Below, piece by piece: positions 51,493 through 60,152 of a DNA stretch of 64,000 bases. The DNA lies in NCBI GenBank assembly GCA_964345225.1, contig CAYFQB010000082.1, positions 5,699-69,698 of the forward strand, read 5' to 3'. The DNA is from CAYFQB01 sp964345225. Lineage in GTDB: Bacteria; Nitrospirota; Thermodesulfovibrionia; Thermodesulfovibrionales; UBA6898. The notes under the pieces are model-generated. The model was not told the DNA's origin. It did not search any database and worked only from the letters and a program-made list of their open reading frames with translations. The position numbers and the translations under genes are program-made. Position 1 is the stretch's first letter, and every line of letters begins with the position of its first letter.

Positions 51493-53073
51493 TCAGAGAC
51501 TTATCTTTTTTACAGATAAAATATTTGGCAATTCTTTTATCTGTTCAATTATTTCAGGAGACGGAGGTGTATCGATGCTGACTACAGAAATAGCCTTCCC
51601 CCCAGCGGTTTCTCGCCCAAAATGCATCCTTGCTATGTTTATCTTGTTGTTGCCTAACAATGTTCCGATATTTCCTATAACACCGGGTTTGTCGTTATTA
51701 TAAATTAAAAGCAGTTCACCATCTGGCACTATTTCAACCTTAAAATTATCTATAAGTACAATACGAGGGTCTATTTTACTGAACAGGGCACCGGCAAGAT
51801 AAATCTCCTTGTCTTTTGCTTTTATCCTCAGTGCTATCATATTCTGATAGTCACCGGCATCATCACTTTTAGTCTCTTTTATCTCTATGCCCCTCTCTTT
51901 GGCAATATAAGGGGCATTAACAAAATTGACAGTTTCCAAAAGTATAGGCGCAAGGAATCCCTTAATAGCTGCTATTGTCACCGGTGCCGTATTGATTTCA
52001 GATGCATCACCCCTGAATTCAACTGTAATTTCGGTAACGCCTCCTTCAAAGACTTGGGAGGAAAATCCGCCTATTTTTTCAGCAAGGTTAATATATGGCT
52101 GAAGGCGGTGAATCTGGTCACTCGGAATAGATGGAAAATTCACGGCATTGCTGATTGTTCCATTAATCAGATAGTCAGCAACCTGCTCAGAAACAGCAGT
52201 TGCAACATTTTCCTGAGCCTCTTCTGTAGAGGCACCGAGATGAGGGGTACATACAAAATTATCAAGTGTAAACAGGGGGTTGTTATTGTCAGTTGGTTCT
52301 TTTTCGAAAACATCAAGGGCTGCACCCGCAACTTTCCCGTTCTTTATAGCTTCATAAAGATCACTTTCTTTTATAATACCACCTCTTGCACAGTTGATAA
52401 TCCTGACCCCTTCCTTCATTTTGCTTATGGTTTTGGAGTTAATAAGCCCCCTGGTTTCTGTTGTCAACGGGGCATGTATAGTAATAAAATCAGACTGTGA
52501 GAAAAGTTCATCAATAGAGACTTTTCTTATGCCTGTTTCCTCTGCCGTGTATTCACTCAAGAAAGGATCATATGCAATAACATTCATTTGAAGTCCCTGT
52601 GCCCTCTTTGCAACATGTGACCCTATATTTCCAAGCCCGATGATACCTAATGTTTTATTGAGAAGTTCTACACCCATAAATTTTTTCTTTTCCCACTTTC
52701 CTGATTTCATAGATAATGTTGCCTGAGGGATCAACCGGGCAACAGCAAAAAGCAGCGCTATGGTATGCTCTGCTGTTGTGATTGTATTGCCGCCCGGGGT
52801 ATTCATAACCACAATGCCTTTTTTTGAGGCCGAGATCTTGTCAACATTGTCAAGCCCTGAACCGGCTCTGCCGATGACTTTCAGTTTTGATGCCGCCTCT
52901 ATGATTTCAGCTGTTACTTTTGTGGCTGAACGTATTATGAGACCGCTGTATTCTCCAATACATGCCTTAAGTTCTTCAGGCTTCATGCCTGTTTTAACAT
53001 CCACTTCGAGGCCAGCTTTTTTCAATATTTCAATGCCCTTGGGCGAAATATTGTCACTTACCAGAACTTTCAT
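51493..53073 (-). CDS. serA: D-3-phosphoglycerate dehydrogenase
   Basis: This 526-aa long-form SerA has an NAD-binding domain (LGIIGLGNIGSHVAKRAQGL), the catalytic arginine in NCARGG, glutamate in FEKEP and histidine in HLGASTEEAQ, an intervening substrate-like (ASB) domain (about 325-450) and a C-terminal ACT domain (LLIYNNDKPGVIGNIGTLLGNNKINIARMHFGRE). It starts serine synthesis, with feedback by serine through ACT. It lies 14 bases after the aminotransferase gene. Confidence 0.97.
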   Translation of the reverse strand: MKVLVSDNISPKGIEILKKAGLEVDVKTGMKPEELKACIGEYSGLIIRSATKVTAEIIEAASKLKVIGRAGSGLDNVDKISASKKGIVVMNTPGGNTITTAEHTIALLFAVARLIPQATLSMKSGKWEKKKFMGVELLNKTLGIIGLGNIGSHVAKRAQGLQMNVIAYDPFLSEYTAEETGIRKVSIDELFSQSDFITIHAPLTTETRGLINSKTISKMKEGVRIINCARGGIIKESDLYEAIKNGKVAGAALDVFEKEPTDNNNPLFTLDNFVCTPHLGASTEEAQENVATAVSEQVADYLINGTISNAVNFPSIPSDQIHRLQPYINLAEKIGGFSSQVFEGGVTEITVEFRGDASEINTAPVTIAAIKGFLAPILLETVNFVNAPYIAKERGIEIKETKSDDAGDYQNMIALRIKAKDKEIYLAGALFSKIDPRIVLIDNFKVEIVPDGELLLIYNNDKPGVIGNIGTLLGNNKINIARMHFGRETAGGKAISVVSIDTPPSPEIIEQIKELPNILSVKKISL

Positions 53074-53087
53074 TAATTGTAATCCTC

Positions 53088-54227
53088 CTAGACCATTAAT
53101 AGTTCCTGGGCGACAGCGACCCCTGTTCCGAGCTTCAAAGGGTACCCCATACCTTTCAGTACCATTTCAACAGCAGCTATGGCTGTAATTATGTCAAATG
53201 TACCAGCATATCCGAGATGCGCGATCCTGAAGATTTTGCCCCTGGCAGATCCCTGTCCTCCCGCTGCGGTAACACCATATTTACCCCTTAGATTCTTATA
53301 AATTTCCTGTCCGTCAATACCCTCAGGTGCAAGTATCGCAGTAACGGAGTTGCTTGGGGACTCTTTTGTAAACATCTCAAGACCGAGTGACTTTACAGCC
53401 TCCCTTGTAGCATGTGCAAGTTTTGTATGCCGATTGAATACGTTTTCCAGACCTTCTGCTTTCAGCATCTTCAGACTTTCATTAAGACCAATTATAAGCG
53501 TTACAGGGGAGGTGAAATTCGTCTGGTTTTTTGAGAGGGATTCACGTTCTTTCTTTAAGTTGAAATAGTATCTCGGTGATTTTGATTTGTCAGCAAATCC
53601 CCACGCCTTTTCACTTATACCTATGAAAGCAAGTCCGGGCGGAAGCATAATCCCTTTCTGTGAGCCGCCTATCATTACGTCTATTCCCCACTCATCCATC
53701 CTAAGGTCATGAGCAACAAGAGCAGAGATTGCATCGACAATAAGTATGGTATTTTTATATTTCTTCACGATTGCAGCAAGGGTTTTAATGTCATGATACA
53801 CACCTGTTGATGTCTCTGATGCCTGGACAAAAACCCCTTTGATTGAAGGATCTTTCTTAAGAGCTTTTTCGACTTCTTCAGGATTGACAGAATATCCCCA
53901 TTGAATCTTAATTTCGTCAACATCAAGATTATATGCCCTGCATATTTCTGTCCATCGTTCTCCGAATTTGCCAGCATTTATAACGAGCGCCTTATCTCCG
54001 GGGTTGAAAAAATTATTTACTGCCCCAACCATTCCGCCTGTACCTGTTGAACAGATAATGAGAACATCATTTTTTGTCTGATATAGCAATTGAAGACCTT
54101 TCTTGGCTTCATCAAGTACCGGAAGAAAGTCAGGAGATCTATGATGTATTATCGGCATTGCCATTGCCAAAAGTGCCTCTGGAGGAACCGGAGTTGGCCC
54201 AGGGGCTAGAAGATAATATTTTAACAT
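53088..54227 (-). CDS. Class V aminotransferase (alanine-glyoxylate / serine-pyruvate type)
   Basis: This 379-aa PLP enzyme has LLAPGPTPVPPEALLAMAMPIIHHRSPDF at the start, CSTGTGGMVGAVNNFF, VDAISALVAHDLRMDEWGIDVMIGGSQKG with the PLP lysine in SQKG, and RIAHLGYAGTFD near the end. It is a class V transaminase of the AGT/SPT group. Being just upstream of serA, it may supply the phosphoserine or serine transamination step here (inference). AAGGAGG precedes the ATG. Confidence 0.92.
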   Translation of the reverse strand: MLKYYLLAPGPTPVPPEALLAMAMPIIHHRSPDFLPVLDEAKKGLQLLYQTKNDVLIICSTGTGGMVGAVNNFFNPGDKALVINAGKFGERWTEICRAYNLDVDEIKIQWGYSVNPEEVEKALKKDPSIKGVFVQASETSTGVYHDIKTLAAIVKKYKNTILIVDAISALVAHDLRMDEWGIDVMIGGSQKGIMLPPGLAFIGISEKAWGFADKSKSPRYYFNLKKERESLSKNQTNFTSPVTLIIGLNESLKMLKAEGLENVFNRHTKLAHATREAVKSLGLEMFTKESPSNSVTAILAPEGIDGQEIYKNLRGKYGVTAAGGQGSARGKIFRIAHLGYAGTFDIITAIAAVEMVLKGMGYPLKLGTGVAVAQELLMV

Positions 54228-54592
54228 TTACAACCTCCTTCGTTGATAATTTAGGGATTAATTTTCTGTGGATTGGTCAAATCTGACAGGTAAATTATTA
54301 ATCCCTAATACAGAACCCCGAAGCTGTATTGAATTTGAAAATTATCATTGGATCTAACTGTTTGTCAAGAACAGTGTTTTCCCCCTTTTAAATAGATGTC
54401 CGCTATTTAGGGCGGAGCCCAGCAAGACCTTTCAGTCATTTGCCCCGTTTAGAAAGTATTGATATTTTCTTCTAACGGCGTATACCTTATAAATTAGCAT
54501 AATTAAAGAGATCCCTTAAAGAACAATTATAACAATCCTAGCTTTCTTACGGGGTTTACAACATCTTAACCAGACTATTATAATTAAATATC
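54228..54592. other. Divergent intergenic region with inverted repeats
   Basis: Between the divergent aminotransferase and degQ genes. Holds a perfect 12-bp inverted repeat TTAGGGATTAAT (54251-54262) / ATTAATCCCTAA (54297-54308) just upstream of the aminotransferase, and CCCCGTTAGA repeat copy 3 (54442-54559). No gene. Confidence 0.55.
54442..54559. repeat. CCCCGTTAGA palindromic repeat, copy 3 (degenerate)
   Basis: GCCCCGTTTAGAA (54442-54454), TTCTAACGGCG (54470-54480) and TTTCTTACGGGGTTTAC (54543-54559) are relatives of the arms at 8262 and 36796, but spaced differently, perhaps a compound or decayed copy. Confidence 0.55.
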
Positions 54593-56062
54593 GTGAAAAA
54601 TAAAATAAGTACAGGAATTATCGTTTTATTTATAGGAATTCTTCTGGGCGGCATTTCATATTATTTTTTGGGGGAAATCACAAGGCCACAGAAGAGTTAT
54701 GTGCCAATAAGAGAGCCAAGTGTCCCAAAACAGATTATCGAAACCAGCAAGGCTTTTTCCGAGATAGCAGATGCTATTTCCCCGTCTGTAGTTAATATTT
54801 CAACTACAAAAATTGTACGAAGAGATTTAACCCCTTTTTTTAATGATCCTTTTTTCGAATTTTTTAACCCATTTCGCAATTTCAAGATGCCCAGAAAATG
54901 GAAAGAGCAGAGCCTAGGGTCCGGGGTTATTGTTTCTTCTGAAGGGTATATTATTACAAATAACCATGTTATTGAACATGCTAATGAGATAGTGATAACG
55001 CTCTATGATAAGAGGTCTTTCAAGGCCAAGGTAATAGGTGCCGATCCCAAGACAGATGTGGCTGTCATAAAAATAGATGCTGATAATCTTTATGCGATTC
55101 AATGGGGTGATTCTGACAAGCTGCAGGTCGGGGAATTTGTGCTGGCAATCGGTAATCCTTTTGGATTGAGTCATACAGTTACCATGGGAATTATCAGCGC
55201 TTTCGGGAGGGCAAACGTAGGCATTGCAGACTATGAGGATTTTATTCAGACTGATGCTGCGATTAACCCTGGCAACTCAGGCGGTCCGCTTGTAAATATT
55301 AAAGGCAGATTGATAGGAATAAATACAGCGATTTTTTCCAAGTCTGGCGGTTATCAGGGCATAGGATTTGCCGTCCCGAGCAATATGGCTCGCCTTGTAA
55401 TGGATCAGCTCCTTCAGGAAGGAAAAGTAATAAGGGGATGGTTAGGAGTTACTATTCAGGAACTTACTCCTGAGCTTTCCAAGAAGTTCGGAATTAAGAG
55501 TTCAAGGGGAGCTCTTGTTGGAGATATTGTTAAGGGTAGCCCTGCTGAAAAGGCAGGCATAAGAAGAGGTGACATAATTCTTGAATTTAATGGAAAGAAG
55601 GTCGAGAATGTTGCAAATCTTAGGAATATGGTAGCTCAGAGCAAGGTGGCATCAGAGGTTTCTATTACAGTACTGAGAAAAGGGAAAAAGTATTCTCTTA
55701 AAGTTATTATTGCCGAGCTTCCAAGGGAGATCGCTGAAGTTGTTCCAGGCGATATTACAGAAGATTTAAAATTAGAAGGGCTGACAGGATTGACTGTGGT
55801 TGAACTTTCAAGAGAAATAGCAAGACAGTTAGGTCTTCACAAGCAAGAAAAGGGCGTTGTTATCGTAAGGGTCGAGCCTGTAAGCCCTGCAGAAGAAGCG
55901 GGCTTAAGGAAGGGGGATGTTATACAGGAAATAGACAGGGAAAAAATAGAGGGCCTTAATGACTATAACAAAATTGTATCTAATATAAAGCCTGGAGATA
56001 CAGTTCTTTTTTTCATTAATAGAGGCGGAAAGAAGTTTTATGTAGCGGTTAAAGCATCCTGA
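54593..56062 (+). CDS. degQ: Periplasmic serine protease, DegQ/HtrA family
   Basis: This 489-aa protein starts at GTG 54593. A membrane anchor or signal (STGIIVLFIGILLGGISYYFL), trypsin-like domain with catalytic H125 (NNHVI), D155 (TDVAVI) and S229 (GNSGGP), then two PDZ domains (about 290-370 and 395-485). It is a Do-family envelope protease/chaperone for misfolded proteins. The gene name is by family; degP is an equal choice. Confidence 0.95.
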   Translation: MKNKISTGIIVLFIGILLGGISYYFLGEITRPQKSYVPIREPSVPKQIIETSKAFSEIADAISPSVVNISTTKIVRRDLTPFFNDPFFEFFNPFRNFKMPRKWKEQSLGSGVIVSSEGYIITNNHVIEHANEIVITLYDKRSFKAKVIGADPKTDVAVIKIDADNLYAIQWGDSDKLQVGEFVLAIGNPFGLSHTVTMGIISAFGRANVGIADYEDFIQTDAAINPGNSGGPLVNIKGRLIGINTAIFSKSGGYQGIGFAVPSNMARLVMDQLLQEGKVIRGWLGVTIQELTPELSKKFGIKSSRGALVGDIVKGSPAEKAGIRRGDIILEFNGKKVENVANLRNMVAQSKVASEVSITVLRKGKKYSLKVIIAELPREIAEVVPGDITEDLKLEGLTGLTVVELSREIARQLGLHKQEKGVVIVRVEPVSPAEEAGLRKGDVIQEIDREKIEGLNDYNKIVSNIKPGDTVLFFINRGGKKFYVAVKAS

Positions 56063-56161
56063 AAGATCAGCAGCTATAAATTAATTACAAGTATCTTTAA
56101 GGATATGGCTTCATTTAACTTGTCATTTATTACTTATCATTTTTATTAGGAGGTAATGGCA

Positions 56162-57163
56162 ATGATGTATTTCTTAAAATTTACAGTACTTACTTTATTT
56201 TCCTTCTCTGGATATTTATTAGGCCTTAAATACGGTTATCAGAATTACGGTGCTGCCGCAGGGATAATACTAGGAGTTATTACGGCTTATTCTGATCGTA
56301 TATTAAAGAAAATTGATTTCGGAACACTGGCAGGAGGAATAATAGGAATTACATCTGGACTTCTTCTTGCAAGCCTTTTTTTAATGCCGTTAAAACTTCT
56401 ATTAAAGGAAGATATCGTAGCGGTAGTATCATTTGCACTGAAATGTTTTTTGGGTTATGGAGGACTGCTGATTGGATTAAGTAAAGGCAAAGGAATGACA
56501 TTGGCTTCGATATTCAGACTTATAAGAGGACAGGAGTTGGAGGAAAATCTTAAAATCCTGGATACAAGTGTAATTATCGATGGCCGTATAGCTGATGTGT
56601 GCGATGCAGATTTTATAGAGGGAGTTTTCATTGTACCACAGTTTATTCTGCAGGAACTGCAATATATTGCCGATTCCCAGGATTCGACAAAAAGAGCAAG
56701 GGGGAGAAGGGGACTGGATGTCCTCAATAAAATGCAAAAGATGTCTAATATTACTGTGAGAATTGTGGATGAAGATTTCCATAAGGTAAAAGATGTCGAC
56801 TCCAAGCTTGTTGCACTCGGCAAAATGATGAATGCAAAAATAGTAACAAATGACTTCAACCTTAATAAGGTCGCACAGCTTCAGGGGGTTTCAGTCCTTA
56901 ATATTAATGAGCTTGCCAACGCCTTAAGACCTGTTGTTCTTCCTGGTGAGACAATGAGGGTCTTTGTCCTTAAGGAAGGCAAGGAGTATAACCAGGGCAT
57001 TGCATATCTTGATGACGGCACAATGGTAGTTGTAGAGAACGGACGAAAATTAATAGGCAAAAATACCGAGGTTACTGTAACAAGTGTACTTCAGACAACT
57101 GCAGGGCGGATGATTTTTTCAAAGACAAAAGAGGAATATGATCGGGAGGAATCCAGGGTGTAA
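56162..57163 (+). CDS. PIN-TRAM domain membrane protein
   Basis: The protein is about 333 aa from ATG 56162, eight bases after TTAGGAGG; the ATG at 56156 is too close to the ribosome site. The N-terminal third has about four membrane helices (residues 5-110). A PIN domain follows (ILDTSVIIDGRIADVCDADF, IVPQFILQELQYIADSQDSTKRARGRRGLD, VDSKLVALGKMMNAKIVTNDFNLNKVA), whose aspartates form an RNase-like metal site. A C-terminal TRAM domain (RVFVLKEGKEYNQGIAYLDDGTMVVVENG) ends it. This is the YacL-type protein, often next to ispD as here. Confidence 0.93.
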   Translation: MMYFLKFTVLTLFSFSGYLLGLKYGYQNYGAAAGIILGVITAYSDRILKKIDFGTLAGGIIGITSGLLLASLFLMPLKLLLKEDIVAVVSFALKCFLGYGGLLIGLSKGKGMTLASIFRLIRGQELEENLKILDTSVIIDGRIADVCDADFIEGVFIVPQFILQELQYIADSQDSTKRARGRRGLDVLNKMQKMSNITVRIVDEDFHKVKDVDSKLVALGKMMNAKIVTNDFNLNKVAQLQGVSVLNINELANALRPVVLPGETMRVFVLKEGKEYNQGIAYLDDGTMVVVENGRKLIGKNTEVTVTSVLQTTAGRMIFSKTKEEYDREESRV

Positions 57164-57223
57164 AGGAAGAGATGGGAGTTGGTAGTGTGTTTATGAATAA
57201 TCCCGTCGTTGAAAGGTATTTTT

Positions 57224-57922
57224 GTGAAGAATAAAATTATAGCTATTGTCCCTGCTGCGGGAACAGGCAAGAGATTTGGCGATAAAACAAACAAGCCTTT
57301 TGAGTATCTGAATAATAAACCATTGATAGTGTGGTCTCTTGAAGTTCTTGAAGGCATGTCTGAAATTTATGAGATAATTCCTGTTTTGAAAGATACAGAC
57401 ATGGAACATGGAGTAGAGATATTTGAGCAATATAACATTTCAAAAGTCAGACGGATTGCTCCAGGGGGAAAAGAGAGACAGGATTCTGTCTTTCAAGGGC
57501 TTAGGCTTATCGATGAAAAAAGATGCATGGTACTCGTACATGACGGAGTTAGACCATTAATAGAGAGTCATGTTATTAGAGAGGCAATAAAACAATTTAA
57601 GGATTGCGATGGTGTTGTTATTGGTGTACCTTTAAAGGATACCGTTAAACAAGTAAAACAGGGTGATATTAAAAAGACCCTGAAAAGAGATTTATTATGG
57701 TCCGTTCAGACTCCGCAGATATTTTTTTATAAACCGCTTTATGAAGCTTATAAAAAGGCCCGGAAAGGTTCTTTTTATTCTACCGATGATTCTGCACTTG
57801 TAGAAAAATACGGAGGCCGTGTAAAGATAGTAATGGGCTCTCATACAAATATAAAGGTAACCACACCAGAGGATTTGTTAATTGCCGAGCTGTTTCTAAA
57901 ACAGAGATCTGAACAGACATGA
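57224..57922 (+). CDS. ispD: 2-C-methyl-D-erythritol 4-phosphate cytidylyltransferase
   Basis: The protein is about 232 aa from GTG 57224, with GAAAGG eight bases upstream; an earlier TTG is less likely. Motifs: IVPAAGTGKRFG, PGGKERQDSVFQGL, VHDGVRPLI, and TDDSALVEKYGGRVKIVMGSHTNIKVTTPEDL. It acts in the MEP isoprenoid pathway. Its last codons overlap the ispF start by 4 bases. Confidence 0.96.
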   Translation: MKNKIIAIVPAAGTGKRFGDKTNKPFEYLNNKPLIVWSLEVLEGMSEIYEIIPVLKDTDMEHGVEIFEQYNISKVRRIAPGGKERQDSVFQGLRLIDEKRCMVLVHDGVRPLIESHVIREAIKQFKDCDGVVIGVPLKDTVKQVKQGDIKKTLKRDLLWSVQTPQIFFYKPLYEAYKKARKGSFYSTDDSALVEKYGGRVKIVMGSHTNIKVTTPEDLLIAELFLKQRSEQT

Positions 57923-58389
57923 GAATTGGCTTCGGATACGATTCACACAAACTTGTTGAAGGGCGCAAACTAATCATAGGCGGAATAAAAATTCCTTTCG
58001 AAAAGGGACTGATCGGCCACTCTGATGCCGATGTGCTGTGCCATGCTATCACAGATGCTATAATCGGGGCGCTTGGACTTGGAGATATCGGTAGCCATTT
58101 TCCTGACAATGCTCCGGAATGGAAGGACGCAGTAAGCATAGAGTTACTTAAACATGTTGTTGAACTTGCACGCATCAACGGATACTCTATTACGTGGTTA
58201 GATACAACGATAATTGCCGAAAAACCCCGGTTTTCACAGTATACAGAAGAGATAAAAGAAGCCTTGTCACGGACAGGAATTCCTGCAGGCAATATAAATA
58301 TAAAGGCAAAGACAAATGAAGGGATGGGCCCTATAGGCAAGGGAGAGGGAATTGCTGCATATGCCGTGTGTCTACTGGACAAGATTTAG
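57919..58389 (+). CDS. ispF: 2-C-methyl-D-erythritol 2,4-cyclodiphosphate synthase
   Basis: This 156-aa protein has the zinc ligands in GFGYDSHKL (D8, H10) and H42 region (GLIGHSDADVLCHAITDAIIGAL), plus GDIGSHFPD and AKTNEGMGPIGKGEGIAAYAV. It makes the cyclodiphosphate after IspE in the MEP pathway. It overlaps ispD by ATGA. Confidence 0.97.
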   Translation: MRIGFGYDSHKLVEGRKLIIGGIKIPFEKGLIGHSDADVLCHAITDAIIGALGLGDIGSHFPDNAPEWKDAVSIELLKHVVELARINGYSITWLDTTIIAEKPRFSQYTEEIKEALSRTGIPAGNINIKAKTNEGMGPIGKGEGIAAYAVCLLDKI

Positions 58390-58477
58390 CCCGGTCTTGA
58401 AACATGACTTGTTGACAAGCCCTTTAAAAAATAATTATCTTATATAAATACTATTTTAATTGATTTGGAGGAATTTC

Positions 58478-59329
58478 ATGAAAAAGACATTACTGATCTA
58501 CACAATTGTTGTTACTTTCCTGTTTAGTTTATTAAACATACCGCTATTTACCTCTGCTGAGGTAGATTGGGATGTTAAAAAAGAATTAAGACTGGATGCC
58601 GAGCCATTGGATGTTTCTCCATCAGATGATGGGCAATATATATTTATACTTGTTCCAGGAGAGATACTTATCTATTCTAAATTGGAAAATAAAACTACAG
58701 ACAGAATTCCTGTTAACAGTTCATTTGATAAGATGAAATATTCTGCAAAAGACCGTTCGTTAATCTTAACAAGCCGTTCTGAGAAAATGTTAAAGATATT
58801 TCAGGTTGAAATAAGAAAAGAGATTAATATTTCCAAACTGGCAGTTAAAGGTCCTGAGGATGCATCGGTAACCATTGCAGTCTTCAGCGACTATCAATGA
58901 CCATACTGTGCGCGGCTCGAGCCGCTTCTCCAGCAGGTGCTGGAAAAATATCCAGAAGATGTAAAAGTAGTCTTTAAAAACTTTCCTCTTACCATGCACA
59001 AATTCGCAAAACCGGCTGCAAAGGGAGCCCTTGCAGCACACAAACAGGGTAAGTTCTGGGAATATCACCATAAAATATTTCAGAACTATAAAGCTTTAAA
59101 TGATGATAAACTTCGGGAGTTTGCAGAGGAACTCAACCTTGATATGGATAAATTTAACAAAGATATTAATGACGCCGAGATAGAGAATCTCATAAACAGG
59201 GATGTTATGGATGGCATGCGTGTAGGAGTCCGGGGAACCCCAACTATTTTTGTCAATGGGAAATTGCTGAAAAACAGGAGTCTTCAGGGTTTCCAGATTA
59301 TGATAGATGCAGAACTGAAAAAGAAATAA
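58478..59329 (+). CDS. DsbA-like thioredoxin-fold protein, probable selenoprotein (in-frame UGA at 58898-58900)
   Basis: Start ATG 58478 follows GGAGG at seven bases. The reading frame runs to 59329 through one TGA, giving 283 residues with the TGA as residue 141. N-terminal signal peptide (LLIYTIVVTFLFSLLNIPLFTSA), then a propeller-like segment (about 28-118), then a DSBA domain whose redox motif reads FSDYQ-(UGA)-PYC, where relatives have CPYC. Downstream: FKNFPLTMHKFAKPAAKGALAA and the cis-proline GTPTIFVNG. Both sides are intact and in frame. A hairpin with an AGGT loop follows the TGA (58930-58943). A secreted selenocysteine thiol oxidoreductase is the best reading; pseudogene is the alternative. 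Confidence 0.8.
58901..58943 (+). promoter_or_regulatory. SECIS-like hairpin after the UGA codon
   Basis: Directly after TGA 58898-58900 come two stems: GCGGCTCGAGCCGC (58912-58925) and CCAGC-AGGT-GCTGG (58930-58943). The second has loop AGGT closed by GC pairs, resembling the GGU-containing apical loop of bacterial SECIS elements such as fdhF. The GGT lies about 36 bases after the UGA, at the far end of the usual range. Confidence 0.55.
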
Positions 59330-59695
59330 TAAGATTAGCAACTGAGAAATATATATATATATATAGCATTTTTTGGGTTAACCCGAGAAATGCGTTTCAG
59401 TACAAAAATAGTTCGCAAATTAATTAGTTGGACATATTCCTTTCGCTCCCTAGAGGGAAATTTTTACCCGTCGCATGGCTCATTCGCTCGAATTTTTAAA
59501 CTCCCCCGTATACGGGTTACCCCCGTTCTACGGGGTCAGACAGTAAAAATTCGGTCGATTCGACACGCTTATTTCGCCATGACGGGTGCCAAAAATTTCC
59601 CTATGTCCGCTCAAGAAACATGCCCAACTATATAACATGTATACCTGCTTCAAATGCATTTTTTGGGTTAATGACTATAGTAAGTAAAAATATTG
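59330..59695. other. Intergenic region filled by a MITE-like element
   Basis: No gene. An (AT)n run precedes the element A2 (59378-59671). The small frames inside are repeat-derived and not supported as genes. Confidence 0.6.
59378..59671. repeat. MITE-like element A2, about 294 bp, TTAA ends
   Basis: Starts TTAACCCGAGAAATGCG and ends AAATGCATTTTTTGGGTTAA. Inner arms TAGTTGGACAT (59425-59435) and ATGCCCAACTA (59620-59630), and TAGAGGGAAATTTTTACCCG against CGGGTGCC-AAAAATTTCCC. Most of the length matches element A1 at 42861-43140; the centre differs (CCCCGTATACGGGTTACC here). Confidence 0.82.
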
Positions 59696-60094
59696 CTATC
59701 TTATTTCCTTAATTGCCTCATTTGCAATCTGCCGCACAGATGGATTTTCATCCTGTAGTGCTTTCTCTAGAAAGGGTATTGTGGTTTTGTCGCCGATAAT
59801 CCCAAGCAGGTTGGAAGCGTCACCCCGAAGTATTGGATCTTTATGATTAAGAAGGGGCAGGATATTTGGGACTGCCTTTGAAATATTATGACTGTCTATT
59901 CTCTTGAGTTCTTCCATCAGGGCGGTGATCCCGAGCCTGACCCTCATTCTTTCATCCTTTATTAATTCTCCTATCAGGCTGTAAAGTTTTCCATCGTGTT
60001 TGAACATGTCTATGATATTTTCGAGAAAGCCGTTTTCCATATATTCTGCTATCATTGACCTGATATCAAAACCTGAGCTTTTTTCTTTATCCAT
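59696..60094 (-). CDS. HEAT-repeat protein
   Basis: This 132-aa all-helical protein has HEAT-like repeats in the second half: ISKAVPNILPLLNHKDPILRGDASNLLGIIGDKTTIPFLEKALQDENPSVRQIANEAIKEI. The N-terminus (about 1-60) is helical with no clear repeat. HEAT proteins bind protein partners. The gene faces away from cysE-cysS and stands alone. Function unknown. Confidence 0.8.
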   Translation of the reverse strand: MDKEKSSGFDIRSMIAEYMENGFLENIIDMFKHDGKLYSLIGELIKDERMRVRLGITALMEELKRIDSHNISKAVPNILPLLNHKDPILRGDASNLLGIIGDKTTIPFLEKALQDENPSVRQIANEAIKEIR

Positions 60095-60152
60095 AGAGAA
60101 AATAATAACACAGACAGGGATTATTTTTAATGTATAATAGTTTAAAAGAGAA

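Noticed and set aside
58460..58900. Separate short protein ending at TGA 58900, and a second starting at ATG 58937
   Set aside because: The two parts are in the same frame, and together make one DSBA protein with the stop exactly at the catalytic cysteine, so a split annotation is less likely than a selenoprotein.
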